Source: Corallococcus macrosporus DSM 14697 | GTDB lineage: Bacteria > Myxococcota > Myxococcia > Myxococcales > Myxococcaceae | Reading direction: 5' to 3' | NCBI RefSeq assembly: GCF_002305895.1 | Contig: NZ_CP022203.1 | Span: 5,986,001 to 6,050,000 of the forward strand | DNA length: 64,000 nucleotides | Program-made: the position numbers and the translations under genes | Part shown: positions 40,659 to 49,208 of the stretch, in pieces | Layout of the letters: every line of letters starts with the position of its first letter | How positions within the stretch are numbered: position 1 is the stretch's first letter | Notes under the pieces: generated by a model | The model's input: the letters and a program-made list of their open reading frames with translations, nothing else | What the model was told of the DNA's origin: nothing | Database searches by the model: none

Positions 40659-42184
40659 CCCCTGTCCGCGCGAAGTGGCCGCGTGGCGCGCGCATCGCGG
40701 CCACGGCGTGGCTGGTCTTCTCCGCCTGCACCGGAGAGCAGGCATCCGATGCGCGCGAGGCCCGGCGGAAGGCGGACGCCCAGGAGCGACTCTTCGTCAC
40801 GGGTGAGGAGCCCGCGACCGGAGAGGACCCGGGCTCGCCCGCGAAGCCCGTGTTCACCCACCTGACGGTGCGGGCCCGCGGCCTCACCACGGAGCTCGCG
40901 CGCGAGCCGGACGGCACCTGGAAGGTGACGGCGCCGGTGTCCGCCCGCGCCGAGGCCGCCGTGGTGGAGTCCATCCTCGACACGCTGGCGTCTTCCCGCT
41001 TCAGCGCCACCGTGAAGGAGGCGCCCACGGACGCCGACCTGGACGGCTACGGGCTGAAGCCTCCCCGCTTCACCGTCACGGCCCGCGCGTACCTCCCCGA
41101 CGCGCGGGGGAAAGGCGCGGAGGACCCCGCCCGCCAGCGCACGGTGACGCTGCACGGGGGCCGGGAGAACACCTACGACGGCTCCGTCTACGTGCGCCGG
41201 GACGAGGCGCCGACGGTCCACGCCGCCGCCGGCACCGTCCGCTGGGCCCTGGACCGGGACACCTTCGCGCTGCGCGCCAAGGACCTCCTGGCGCCCCTGG
41301 ACGAACGCGCGCTGAAGGGAATCGACGTGAAGGCCGGGCAGCGCGCGTATCAGCTCGCGCGGGACGCGGATGGCAAGGGCTGGCGTCTGCAGTCACCGGT
41401 GGCCGCGCAGGCGGACGCGGCGCGCGTCGAGGCCCTGGTGAAGGCGCTGGTGGAGCAACGCGCCCTGTCCTTCCCGGAGGACTCGCCCGAGGCCCGGAAG
41501 CGGCTGGGCCTCGAAACGCCCTCGGTCGATGCCCGCTTCACCGGTGGCCCCGGCGGACCGGTGCGCATCCGGATGTCCCGCGTGACGGCGGACGGCGTGG
41601 CGCGCGCCTACGCCCTGCGGGAACAGGGCCCGCGGGCCGTGCTGGGCGAGGTCACCGAGGACGCCCTGGCCGTGCTCGACGTGGGCGTCCGGGAGCTGAA
41701 GGACCGGCGCGTGCTGGACTTCCGGCGCCAGGACGTGCGCCGCATCGTGTTCCATCCGGGCGGCGGCGCGCCGGCCATCACCGTGGTGAACACGTCGGAC
41801 GCGAAGGAAGGCGCGGGGAGCTGGGAGATGGAGTCCCCACGTCAGGGCAAGGCGCAGCACTTCAAGCTGGCCTCGCTGCTGCGCGCCTTGGACGGACTGA
41901 AGGCCACGGGCTTCGGCGAGGCGCGCCCCAGGAGCTGGGCCCGCTATGGCGTGACGGAGCAGTCCCGCGGCGCCGCGCTGCTGGGCGCGGACGGCAAGGA
42001 GCTGGCCCGGCTGTGGCTGGGCGACGAAGTCCCGGACGAACCCGGCACACGCTACGCGCGGGGCTCCGGGACGGACGTCGTCAAGGTGCCCGACTCACGG
42101 CTGACGCTGCCCACCCGGCCCGAGGACCTGCTGGAGGCGGCCCCCGCGCGGCCCACGCCCGACTCCACGTCCACGCGGCCATGA
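40655..42184 (+). CDS. DUF4340-domain lipoprotein
   Basis: Protein of 509 residues with an N-terminal lipoprotein-like signal (VFSAC, Cys25). The remainder consists of DUF4340-type beta-alpha modules, each with the patterns E-P-D-G-x-W-K-V-x-x-P-V-x-A-x-A and G-L-K-x-P-R-F-x-V-x-x. One module is at about 50-170, another at 220-330 (ADGKGWRLQSPVAAQADAAR, then RKRLGLETPSVDARF) and a third near 390-490. DUF4340 genes regularly follow GldG-like genes, so it is taken as the periplasmic partner of the exporter. The start overlaps the preceding stop by four bases (ATGA). Confidence 0.88.
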   Translation: MTPVRAKWPRGARIAATAWLVFSACTGEQASDAREARRKADAQERLFVTGEEPATGEDPGSPAKPVFTHLTVRARGLTTELAREPDGTWKVTAPVSARAEAAVVESILDTLASSRFSATVKEAPTDADLDGYGLKPPRFTVTARAYLPDARGKGAEDPARQRTVTLHGGRENTYDGSVYVRRDEAPTVHAAAGTVRWALDRDTFALRAKDLLAPLDERALKGIDVKAGQRAYQLARDADGKGWRLQSPVAAQADAARVEALVKALVEQRALSFPEDSPEARKRLGLETPSVDARFTGGPGGPVRIRMSRVTADGVARAYALREQGPRAVLGEVTEDALAVLDVGVRELKDRRVLDFRRQDVRRIVFHPGGGAPAITVVNTSDAKEGAGSWEMESPRQGKAQHFKLASLLRALDGLKATGFGEARPRSWARYGVTEQSRGAALLGADGKELARLWLGDEVPDEPGTRYARGSGTDVVKVPDSRLTLPTRPEDLLEAAPARPTPDSTSTRP

Positions 42185-42212
42185 TGCGCCTGGACAGCCC
42201 AGCCCCAGGCCT

Positions 42213-42355
42213 CCGGTGCGTCCACGCTGCTGACTTCCGCCCCGGAACGGGTCGAAGAGAGCGGGCCGCAGCTCGGGGGAAATCACGCCCACGTTGGACA
42301 CGCTGACGAAGATGGCGTCCGCCTGGGTGCCATCGAGCCGCACGTCGTTGGGGTG
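42213..42355 (-). pseudogene. Histidine kinase ATPase-domain relic
   Basis: Reading the minus strand from about 42355, one frame encodes NDVRLDGTQADAIFVSVSN, then VGVISPEL, LFDPFRGG and GLGLG. This is the end of a HATPase_c domain: the SN-x-G strand, F-box LFDPF and G2-box GLGLG are in the right order and spacing. The G1-box DxGxGI is degraded to SNVGVIS, an in-frame TAG lies four codons upstream, and sequence after GLGLG no longer looks like a kinase. No start or other kinase domain is present. It occupies most of the otherwise empty gap 42185-42474. Confidence 0.7.
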
Positions 42356-42474
42356 CTAGGGCACCGAGGAACACCTGGCATGGAGAGACGCGTCCGGTAG
42401 CGGGGGGGCGACGCAGCAGTCCCCGCCCGCCGGACCTGTCGCCCACGCGACACTGCGCGGCCGCACGGGGGGGA

Positions 42475-43209
42475 CTACACCTCCAGCAGGACGTACCGCT
42501 GTTCAGGGGTGTGCTTCGTCAGCAGCGGCATGGCCACGTTGTAGACGGGGATGCCGCTCTTCGTCTTCCCGTTGCGGGCGCCGTGGTGCGCGTGGCCGTG
42601 GAACACCGCCTCCGCGCCGTAGTGGTCAATGGGCATGCACAGGCGGCTGGTGCCCAGGAAGGGGCGAATCTCGATGTTCTCCCCCTCCAGCGTCTCCGGC
42701 ACGGGGGCGTAGTGCATGATGACGACCTTCTTCTCCACGTCCAGGTGGCTCAGCGCGGCCTCCAGCTTGAGGGACTCGGTGACGGCCTCCTGCACGAAGC
42801 CCTTCGTCTGGCCCTCGCCGAAGGCCTGGAGCGTCGCGTTGCCGAAGCCTCCGCCGAAGCCCTTCACGCCCGCCACGCCCAGCACCTTCTCGAAGATGAA
42901 GTGGTCGCCGTCCAGCACGTGGACGCCCACCTTGGCCAGCTCGCCGCAGATGTCCTTCACCTGGTTGTGCTCGTAGTCGTGGTTGCCCAGCACCGCCGCG
43001 CACGGCACGCGGAGGGCGGACAGCTCCTCCGCCAGCACCTTGCCCTCTTCAATCATGCCCCGGTCGGTGAGGTCGCCGCACAGCACGAGCAGGTCCGCCG
43101 TGGCGTTCACCTGCTTGACGAGCTGACGGAAGCGGCCGTGATGGTCCTCCCGGCAGTGCAGGTCACCGACCGCCGCCAACCGAATTTTCGAGCTCGGATC
43201 GCGCGCCAC
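42475..43209 (-). CDS. Calcineurin-like metallophosphoesterase
   Basis: Cytosolic phosphoesterase of 244 residues. All metal-binding motifs are present: GDLHCREDHHGRF near residue 15, CGDLTDRG near 45, GNHDYEHNQ near 80, and HYAPVPETL and HGHAHHGARNGK in the C-terminal half. Substrate unknown. The GTG at 43209 (followed by ARDPSSKIRL) is preferred because it lies just before the first beta-strand; an in-frame TTG at 43260 would lengthen it by 17 residues. With either start the 5' end overlaps the upstream gene by 47 bases or more in a different frame, suggesting coupled translation. Confidence 0.88.
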   Translation of the reverse strand: MARDPSSKIRLAAVGDLHCREDHHGRFRQLVKQVNATADLLVLCGDLTDRGMIEEGKVLAEELSALRVPCAAVLGNHDYEHNQVKDICGELAKVGVHVLDGDHFIFEKVLGVAGVKGFGGGFGNATLQAFGEGQTKGFVQEAVTESLKLEAALSHLDVEKKVVIMHYAPVPETLEGENIEIRPFLGTSRLCMPIDHYGAEAVFHGHAHHGARNGKTKSGIPVYNVAMPLLTKHTPEQRYVLLEV

Positions 43210-44020
43210 TCTCGTCCCCCCGCTGTCGTTCGTTCTCGTCCCAGGACCTTCCGTCGCCAAAGCCCCAGTGGTGGATGTCCACGTGATAGTTCACGCGGGA
43301 AATCAGGTTGCCGCGGCACAGCTTCTCTTCCCAGCCCCCCTCGCGCAGCGTGCTCAGCGTGCGGCTCATCAGCTCCGCCATCACCCACTCGGGGACGATG
43401 TCCCGTTCGGACGGGTAGGCGAAGCGGAACATCATGAGGTGGCTGAGCAGCACCTCCCAGTACCGGTCGAAGCGGCGCATCATCCGCTCCCAGTCCATGG
43501 CGTGGCCCGCCTTGAGCAGCAGGTGATTCACGTCCGCGCCATCATAGCGCTCGCGCTCGTTCACGAACGCCTTGGACCAGATCATCTCCTCGGCGGGGGC
43601 CACCAGACACTCGTGGCCGAAGATGGTGGCGCGCGGGGCGTGCTCGAACCACGCGTCGTCCACCACCGCCACGCCGTTGCCGGAGGAGAAGATGAAGTCG
43701 ACGAAGTAGTCGCCCTTGAAGGCCTTGTAGAGCCAGACCTCGTCCGCGCGTTCGGTGCGCCAGCCGTCCTTCTCCAGGATTTGCAACGCCCGGAGCGCGT
43801 CCGCCTTCCGGGGGAAGAGGTCCAGGTCCTTGGTGTCGCGGTAGATACCCGTGTACGTGGCGTACGCGTAGGCACCGCCCACGACGAAGGGCACCCCGGC
43901 GTCGAGCAGCAGTCCGACGGCCCTGGCCCGGGCGTTGATTTCGTCCGGGGCTCGCTCACGCTCCACCAACTGCGCGTCCGTACCCATCTCGCCGGGATGG
44001 TTGGGGTGTCTCTTTTCCAT
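43163..44020 (-). CDS. Nucleotidyltransferase-fold protein
   Basis: Protein of 285 residues with a pol-beta-type nucleotidyltransferase core at about 30-130: GVPFVVGGAYAYATYTG, then RDTKDLDLFPRK carrying the D-x-D metal pair, and YFVDFIFSSGNG with the third acidic position. This arrangement occurs in MNT/AbiEii-like and DUF6036 proteins. The rest is a helical domain (ADVNHLLLKAG, MMRRFDRYWEVLLSHLMMF). The last residues are charged and hydrophilic and overlap the metallophosphoesterase gene. No toxin or HEPN partner is recognisable next to it, so an antitoxin role is not supported. The start at 44020 or 43987 is uncertain. Confidence 0.78.
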   Translation of the reverse strand: MEKRHPNHPGEMGTDAQLVERERAPDEINARARAVGLLLDAGVPFVVGGAYAYATYTGIYRDTKDLDLFPRKADALRALQILEKDGWRTERADEVWLYKAFKGDYFVDFIFSSGNGVAVVDDAWFEHAPRATIFGHECLVAPAEEMIWSKAFVNERERYDGADVNHLLLKAGHAMDWERMMRRFDRYWEVLLSHLMMFRFAYPSERDIVPEWVMAELMSRTLSTLREGGWEEKLCRGNLISRVNYHVDIHHWGFGDGRSWDENERQRGDESGARSELENSVGGGR

Positions 44021-44227
44021 GGCCGAAAGGTAGGGACTGCGAATTTCGGCCGTCTGCCCGCGGGGAATAGATGCCTGGGGAGCGGGCAGCCAACCTACAA
44101 GCATCGGGATTCCGGACGTTTCGCGCACCCTCCGGGCGCCTTTTCCGTTTTCCGGCCGTGCCGTGTCCATGGAGGCAGACACGCTGCTGCACGGCCCGCC
44201 GGGGGCCGGTTGAAAGGAACATGGACC

Positions 44228-45211
44228 ATGCTGCGCAAGAGCCTGCTGTGTGCCGCCCTGCTGGTGACGGGCTGTGGTGACGACGCGACGAGCGACGAAG
44301 ACGCCTTCCGGGGCGGGCTGCCCTCCAGGGAGATGGTGGAGATGCGCTCGCCGTCCAGGAATGACGGGCAGGGGCTGACGGCCTTCTACGGTGAGGGTCA
44401 GCAGGCGGAGTACTACCGCGCGACGGTGGCGGCGGCGGCCACCGTCAACCTGGGCACTGCGGGCGTGCTCAACCTCATCGAGGAGATCGTCAAGCACGTC
44501 CCCACGTCCATCAACGGGGACGTGGCCGTCTGGGGGCCGCACACCGGCGCGCTGGACGCCGTGACGTGGAAGCTGACCGTCACCCGCACCGGCGAGCACA
44601 GCTACACCTGGGTCCTGGAGGGCAAGGGCAAGGATGAGCCGGACACCACCTTCGTGGCCTTCCTCTCCGGCGCGCACACCGCCTCCGTCAACGCGGACGG
44701 CGAGCGCGTCCGGGGCCATGGCTCGGGTGAGTTCCTCATCGACTGGGAGAAGGCGAACACGCTGCCCGGCGTCACCGGAGACGACGTGGGCACGGCGGAG
44801 ATTCGCTACGCGCGCGTCGCTGGCGCGGCGGAGGCGTCCGTGGAGGCGGACCTCCACCAGGTGCGCGACGAGGAGCGCCCGGACACCCGCGTGGACGCCG
44901 TCTACCGCTTCAGGCAGGCGGTGGGCGCGGGCGGCGAGTTGGACTTCGTCATCCGTAAGGACATCGACACGGACCCGCGCCGCGCGGCGCTGGAAAACCT
45001 GGCCATCAAGAGCCGCTGGGAGGCGACGGGCGCGGGCCGCGCGGACATCAAGCTGTCTGGCGGGGACCTGTTCGGTGAGGCCACGCTGAGTGAATGCTGG
45101 GGCAGCGACTTCCTGAGCGCCTACTTCATCCTCAGCGTCAATCCGGTCCTGGGTTACGGCGAGCTGAGCGCCTGCGGAAACTTCGACACCGCCGTCTACT
45201 CCACGCTGTGA
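44228..45211 (+). CDS. Lipoprotein, first gene of the caspase operon
   Basis: Lipoprotein of 327 residues (signal MLRKSLLCAALL, lipobox VTGC with Cys16). It shares a diffuse but clear pattern with the last gene of the operon (48162-49121): V-x-G-x-x-x-x-x-L-P-x-R-E near the start, A/R-V-W-G-P, W-V/A-F-L-S-G near the middle and a C-terminal E-C-W after a GD-strand. The two are paralogues. There is no enzyme motif; the body looks beta-rich and periplasmic or surface exposed. AAAGGAA lies 8 bases before the ATG at 44228. It precedes the sigma gene by 22 bases. Confidence 0.78.
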   Translation: MLRKSLLCAALLVTGCGDDATSDEDAFRGGLPSREMVEMRSPSRNDGQGLTAFYGEGQQAEYYRATVAAAATVNLGTAGVLNLIEEIVKHVPTSINGDVAVWGPHTGALDAVTWKLTVTRTGEHSYTWVLEGKGKDEPDTTFVAFLSGAHTASVNADGERVRGHGSGEFLIDWEKANTLPGVTGDDVGTAEIRYARVAGAAEASVEADLHQVRDEERPDTRVDAVYRFRQAVGAGGELDFVIRKDIDTDPRRAALENLAIKSRWEATGAGRADIKLSGGDLFGEATLSECWGSDFLSAYFILSVNPVLGYGELSACGNFDTAVYSTL

Positions 45212-45233
45212 CGCGCGCGGTAGTCTGCGCCGT

Positions 45234-45776
45234 GTGACGGGAACGAACCGGCCGCGCCTCCAGGTGGTTCCAGGTGGTCCACGACAGGACCGCCGGGCCT
45301 TCCTGCGGGAGTTGTATATGAAACATGGCGGCAGCGTGCTGGGGCGCTGCCGCTACCTGTTGAAGGACGCGACGAAGGCGGAGGATGCGATGCACGACGT
45401 GTTCGCCCGCGCCCTCACTCACGGCGAGGACTTCCGCGCGGAGGCCTCGCCGCTGACGTGGCTGATGAAGATTGCCACCCACCACTGCCTCAACCAGCTT
45501 CGCGGCGAGCGCGCCGGCTGGCGCCAGTGGTTCGAGCGGGACGCCGCCGCCCGCCCGGAAGGACACGGCGGCCAGGAGGCCATGGAGACGCGGGACCTGG
45601 TGCGCCGGCTGCTGGCGCGCGTGGACCTGGAGACACAAGCGGCCGCCGTCCACTACCACGTCGACGGCATGACACTGGAAGAGGTGGCCTCGCTGCTGGG
45701 GCGCTCCGTGCCCACCATCCGCAAGCGCCTGGAGCACTTCGCCGCGCTGGGCGGAGAGGAGCTGAACGTCCGATGA
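45234..45776 (+). CDS. ECF-type RNA polymerase sigma factor
   Basis: Sigma-70 family ECF sigma factor of 180 residues. Region 2 spans about 22-90 (LGRCRYLLKDATKAEDAMHD, then FARALTHGEDFRAEASPLTW), and region 4 is the C-terminal HTH (DGMTLEEVASLLGRSVPTIR). The start is GTG without a visible Shine-Dalgarno, read by coupling from the lipoprotein gene; the internal ATG at codon 29 would remove part of region 2. Its partner is the membrane protein encoded immediately downstream with a four-base overlap. It probably activates its own operon in response to an envelope signal (inference). Confidence 0.9.
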   Translation: MTGTNRPRLQVVPGGPRQDRRAFLRELYMKHGGSVLGRCRYLLKDATKAEDAMHDVFARALTHGEDFRAEASPLTWLMKIATHHCLNQLRGERAGWRQWFERDAAARPEGHGGQEAMETRDLVRRLLARVDLETQAAAVHYHVDGMTLEEVASLLGRSVPTIRKRLEHFAALGGEELNVR

Positions 45777-46558
45777 GCGCGCACGAATCGGAATGGAACC
45801 TGCGCCGGTTGAGCGCCGGGGACCTGGCCGCCGCCGAGGCCGCCCGGGTCCAGGCCCACGCCACCGCGTGTGAGGCCTGCGCCCGGACGCTCCGCGGCAT
45901 CGAGGCGGCCCAGTCGCGCTTCGAAGCGGAGGTGCCCTTCGAGCGCTTCGAGGCCGGGGTGGAGCAGGCCCTGCGGCGCCAGGAGCGTGAAGCGGCCTCC
46001 CGTCCGCCGCCGCGCCGCTGGGTGGCGACGACGGTGGCCATCGCCGCGTCGGTGCTGGTGGTGGTGCTGGTGCGACCGCTGATGAACACCGGGGCGGACC
46101 CGGGCGCCATCGTGAGCCTCAACCGCATCAAGGGCGGCGCGATGGCGGAGCTGCGCATTGGAGGAGGGCTGGGGCCGCAGCGGGAGGCCATTCCCGGCAG
46201 GCCCGAAGCGCTGGAATACGGAGAGCGGGTGATGCTGGGCTACAAGGCGGGGACGCTCCGCTACGTGGCCGCGCTGTCGGTGGACGGCATTGGCGAGGTG
46301 ACCCCGCTGTTCCCCGACGCGGGCTCCAGCGTGCCGGTGGCGCCAGGCAACGGACAGCACTGGCTGCCCGGGGGCTGGGAGTTCACCGGCTCCGGAGCGG
46401 AGCGCGTCATCATGGTGCTGAGCGACGAGCCCCTGCCCGTGGACACCCTGGTGGAGGCCACCCGGCGCGCCTTCGCCCGGGCGGATGGCGACGTCGAGCG
46501 GATGGCCGAGCTGGAAGTGCCCGGAGCGCAGACGCACTGGGTGCTCCAGAAGCCATGA
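45773..46558 (+). CDS. Zinc-finger transmembrane anti-sigma candidate
   Basis: Membrane protein of 261 residues. The N-terminal cytoplasmic part carries an H-x-x-x-C-x-x-C motif (HATACEAC, about 28-35), the zf-HC2 signature of ZAS-type anti-sigma factors. One transmembrane helix at about 84-103 (VATTVAIAASVLVVVLV) and a periplasmic domain of about 155 residues follow (GERVMLGYKAGTLRYVAALS, DGIGEVTPLFPD, DGWE-type strand). The periplasmic part resembles DUF4384-type sensor domains found beside caspase genes (inference). The gene overlaps the sigma gene by four bases and the caspase gene by four bases. Confidence 0.85.
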   Translation: MSAHESEWNLRRLSAGDLAAAEAARVQAHATACEACARTLRGIEAAQSRFEAEVPFERFEAGVEQALRRQEREAASRPPPRRWVATTVAIAASVLVVVLVRPLMNTGADPGAIVSLNRIKGGAMAELRIGGGLGPQREAIPGRPEALEYGERVMLGYKAGTLRYVAALSVDGIGEVTPLFPDAGSSVPVAPGNGQHWLPGGWEFTGSGAERVIMVLSDEPLPVDTLVEATRRAFARADGDVERMAELEVPGAQTHWVLQKP

Positions 46559-48150
46559 GCCACCCGCCCCGCCACCTGCGCGCCCTGGCCGTGGCGCTCG
46601 CCCTGGTGGCGGCCGCCGCGGACGCGGACCCGCTGCGCCGCTTCGCCCTGGTGGCCGGCAACGACCAGGGCGGCGCCGACACGCGCCCGCTGCGCTTCGC
46701 CCGGGACGACGCGCGGAAGATGCATGCGCTCCTGCTGCGGCTGGGCGGGGTGACTCCGGCGGACGCGAAGCTGCTGCTGAACGAGGACGCGCGGGACTTC
46801 CTGGCGGCGCTGGCGGAGCTGGAGCAGCGCGCCCGCGCGGCCCGGGCGCGGGGGGAGCGCACCGCGCTGTTCGTCTACTACTCCGGCCACGCGAAGGACG
46901 GCGCGCTGCGGCTGGGCGACACGCGGCTGGGCTTCGACGACCTCAAGCGCCGGCTCGCCGAGGCGCCCTCGGACATCCGCATCGCCATCCTGGACTCGTG
47001 CCGCTCCGGCGCGCTGACGCGCACCAAGGGCGCGCGGCGGGCCCCGGCGTTCGACATCGATTCGGGCGCGGGCCGCGACGCGCGCGGGCTGGTCATCCTC
47101 ACCTCCAGCGCGGCGGACGAGGACTCGCAGGAGTCGGACGCGCTGGCGGGCAGCTTCTTCTCACACCACCTGGCCAGCGGCCTGCTGGGCGACGCGGACC
47201 GCAGCGGCGACGGGCGCGTGACGCTGTTCGAGGCCTACTCCCACGCCTACGCCCGCACGGTGGCGGACACGGCGGCCAGCAGCGCGGGGCCCCAGCACCC
47301 GACGTTCAGTTACGATTTGGCGGGCAACGGCGACCTCGTCATGACGGACCTGCGCGCCAGCGGCGGAGGGCTCGTCGTCCCGGGCACGGCGCCGGTGGGC
47401 ACCTACTACTTCGTGGACCTGGGCGGCCTCGTCGTCGCGGAGCTGGTCAAGGCGGCGGACGTGGAGCGGCGGGTGGCGCTGGCGCCGGGCACCTACCGCG
47501 TGAAGCGCCGGCTGCCGGACCGGCTGCGCGTCGGCGAGGTGGAGGTGCGGCGGGGCCAGCAGGCGGTGCTGCACGAGGCGCGGCTCCAGGACGCCCCCTT
47601 CTCCGACGACCCGGTGAAGGGCGTCCCGCGCCGCGACGGCGCGTGGTGGACGCTGGGGCTGGCGGGTGGCGTGCAGTCCTACTTCGACGCGCCCACGCGC
47701 GACGCGCTGTTCCTGTCGGTGGGGATGGTGGGCGCGGAGGCCCAGCTCCACGACTACTTCCGCCGCGACTGGGTGTGGGGCCTGGACGTGGCCCTGGGCA
47801 GCCGGCGGGCGGTGCTGATGCTGCCGACGCTGACGGGGCCGGCGTACCGCTACGCGATGACGAGCGTGGGCACGTCGCTGACCTCCGAGTGGCCCCTGGG
47901 CCGCGTGGCGCCCTTCCTGGGCGCGCGGATGGCGTGGCTCCACATGCGCCGCGACTTCGAGGACGAAGCCCTGCCGGACCAGACCTTCGCCATGTTCTCC
48001 CCCGGCCTGGTGGCGGGCGTACGTTGGAATCCCCTGTCCCGGCTGCACCTCACGGCGAGGGCCCGGACCCACTACCTGCTCTACAACGTCGATGCAGAGC
48101 GCTCGCTGGGCTTCTGGGAGCTGGGCGCGCTGGTGACGTACCAGCCATGA
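46555..48150 (+). CDS. Exported caspase-like protein with C-terminal barrel
   Basis: Protein of 531 residues with a signal peptide (ALAVALALVAAAADA) and then a caspase/metacaspase (peptidase C14) domain at about 27-250. The catalytic dyad is His112 in YYSGHAKDG and Cys149 in LDSCRSGAL. A PEGA-like beta domain (about 275-345) follows, and the last about 170 residues alternate in amphipathic strands (WWTLGLAGGVQSYFDAP, FLSVGMVGAEAQLHDYF, GRVAPFLGARMAWLHM) ending in an aromatic-rich LVTYQP, like an outer-membrane barrel. A protease that is secreted and possibly tethered to the outer membrane is unusual for caspases, which are mostly cytosolic. The start overlaps the anti-sigma gene by four bases. 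Confidence 0.85.
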   Translation: MSHPPRHLRALAVALALVAAAADADPLRRFALVAGNDQGGADTRPLRFARDDARKMHALLLRLGGVTPADAKLLLNEDARDFLAALAELEQRARAARARGERTALFVYYSGHAKDGALRLGDTRLGFDDLKRRLAEAPSDIRIAILDSCRSGALTRTKGARRAPAFDIDSGAGRDARGLVILTSSAADEDSQESDALAGSFFSHHLASGLLGDADRSGDGRVTLFEAYSHAYARTVADTAASSAGPQHPTFSYDLAGNGDLVMTDLRASGGGLVVPGTAPVGTYYFVDLGGLVVAELVKAADVERRVALAPGTYRVKRRLPDRLRVGEVEVRRGQQAVLHEARLQDAPFSDDPVKGVPRRDGAWWTLGLAGGVQSYFDAPTRDALFLSVGMVGAEAQLHDYFRRDWVWGLDVALGSRRAVLMLPTLTGPAYRYAMTSVGTSLTSEWPLGRVAPFLGARMAWLHMRRDFEDEALPDQTFAMFSPGLVAGVRWNPLSRLHLTARARTHYLLYNVDAERSLGFWELGALVTYQP

Positions 48151-48161
48151 AGGAGCACGCG

Positions 48162-49121
48162 ATGCGACACCTCCCGGTGGCCTGTCTGTGCCTGGCGCTG
48201 GCCGCGTGCGGCGGCGACTTCTCCAATGACGATTTGGAGTTCCTCAACGCGCTGCCCAGGCGCGAGGACCTGGCCGCGAAGCTGCCCGCGAAGGGCTCGG
48301 GCCGCGTGGGCGGCGGCTTGACGGCGCGCTCGGACGGGCTGGTGGTCCGCCTGGGCGAGACGTCCGAGCTGATGGGCGACACGGAGGAGACGGGGCGGGC
48401 CTTCAACACCAGCGTGGACGCCCTCCTCTCCCTGCTGGAGGACATCCGCGGCCTGCCCCCGACGACGCGCGAGCCGGACCGGCGGGTGTGGGGGCCCTTC
48501 CAGGACCGGGACCATGCGGGCCACGACGTCCGCTTCGTGATGACGCGCGAGGCGCCGAGCTTCGACTACCGGCTGGAGTACCGGAGGACGGGCGCCGGCG
48601 AGGCCGCGTGGTGGGCCTTCCTCAGCGGCACCTTCGCCGCGGACGCCGGCATCCGCAAGGGCGTGGGCAGCCTCCACCTGGACGTGGCGCGGGCTGAACA
48701 GGAGGGGCTGCCCGCCAGGGAGCTCGGGGCGCTGCGGCGGCTGGACATCCACTACCAGACGAAGGCGCTGCCCACCCAGGTGGAGCTGACCTTCACGCCC
48801 AGGGACGGCGCCTTCCCCGTGGCGCGCTACACCTACCGCGAGGCCCAGGGCGGCCTGGGGGAGATGCGCTTCCTCATGCCCGGGCGGGACCTGGTGCCGG
48901 GCGGGCTGCTGGAGGACCTGAGCCTGACGACGCGCTGGGCACCGGACGGCCGGGGGATGGCGGTGCTGGACGTGCTGAGCGGCGACATCCGGGGCGCGCA
49001 GTACACCGAGTGCTGGAACGCGCAGGGCCGCGTCAGCTTCACCGCGCGGAGCTGGGACTTCTTCAATCCCACCGAGGGCGAGCGCGCCACCTGCCCGGAC
49101 TTCTCCGCGCTGGACGGCTAG
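48162..49121 (+). CDS. Lipoprotein, last gene of the caspase operon
   Basis: Lipoprotein of 319 residues (signal MRHLPVACLCLA, ideal lipobox LAAC with Cys16), paralogous to the first lipoprotein of the operon. It shares R-x-W-G-P, W-W-A-F-L-S-G and the terminal YTECW pattern. An ATG at 48147 overlaps the caspase stop, but AAGGAG sits 6 bases before the ATG at 48162, so the latter is preferred. No function is assigned. Location on the outer membrane alongside the caspase-barrel protein is inferred from the signal and the operon. Confidence 0.78.
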   Translation: MRHLPVACLCLALAACGGDFSNDDLEFLNALPRREDLAAKLPAKGSGRVGGGLTARSDGLVVRLGETSELMGDTEETGRAFNTSVDALLSLLEDIRGLPPTTREPDRRVWGPFQDRDHAGHDVRFVMTREAPSFDYRLEYRRTGAGEAAWWAFLSGTFAADAGIRKGVGSLHLDVARAEQEGLPARELGALRRLDIHYQTKALPTQVELTFTPRDGAFPVARYTYREAQGGLGEMRFLMPGRDLVPGGLLEDLSLTTRWAPDGRGMAVLDVLSGDIRGAQYTECWNAQGRVSFTARSWDFFNPTEGERATCPDFSALDG

Positions 49122-49208
49122 GAAGGCGGCCAGGCAGACATTCCCGCGCATGAATGGTGACGCCCGGGATGGATTCTCTATGCTGGCCGCCGTTCTCCCG
49201 CGCCCTCC

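Noticed and set aside
43163-44020. AbiEii/MNT toxin-antitoxin member
   Set aside because: No HEPN or AbiEi partner gene is next to it; the neighbour is a phosphoesterase.
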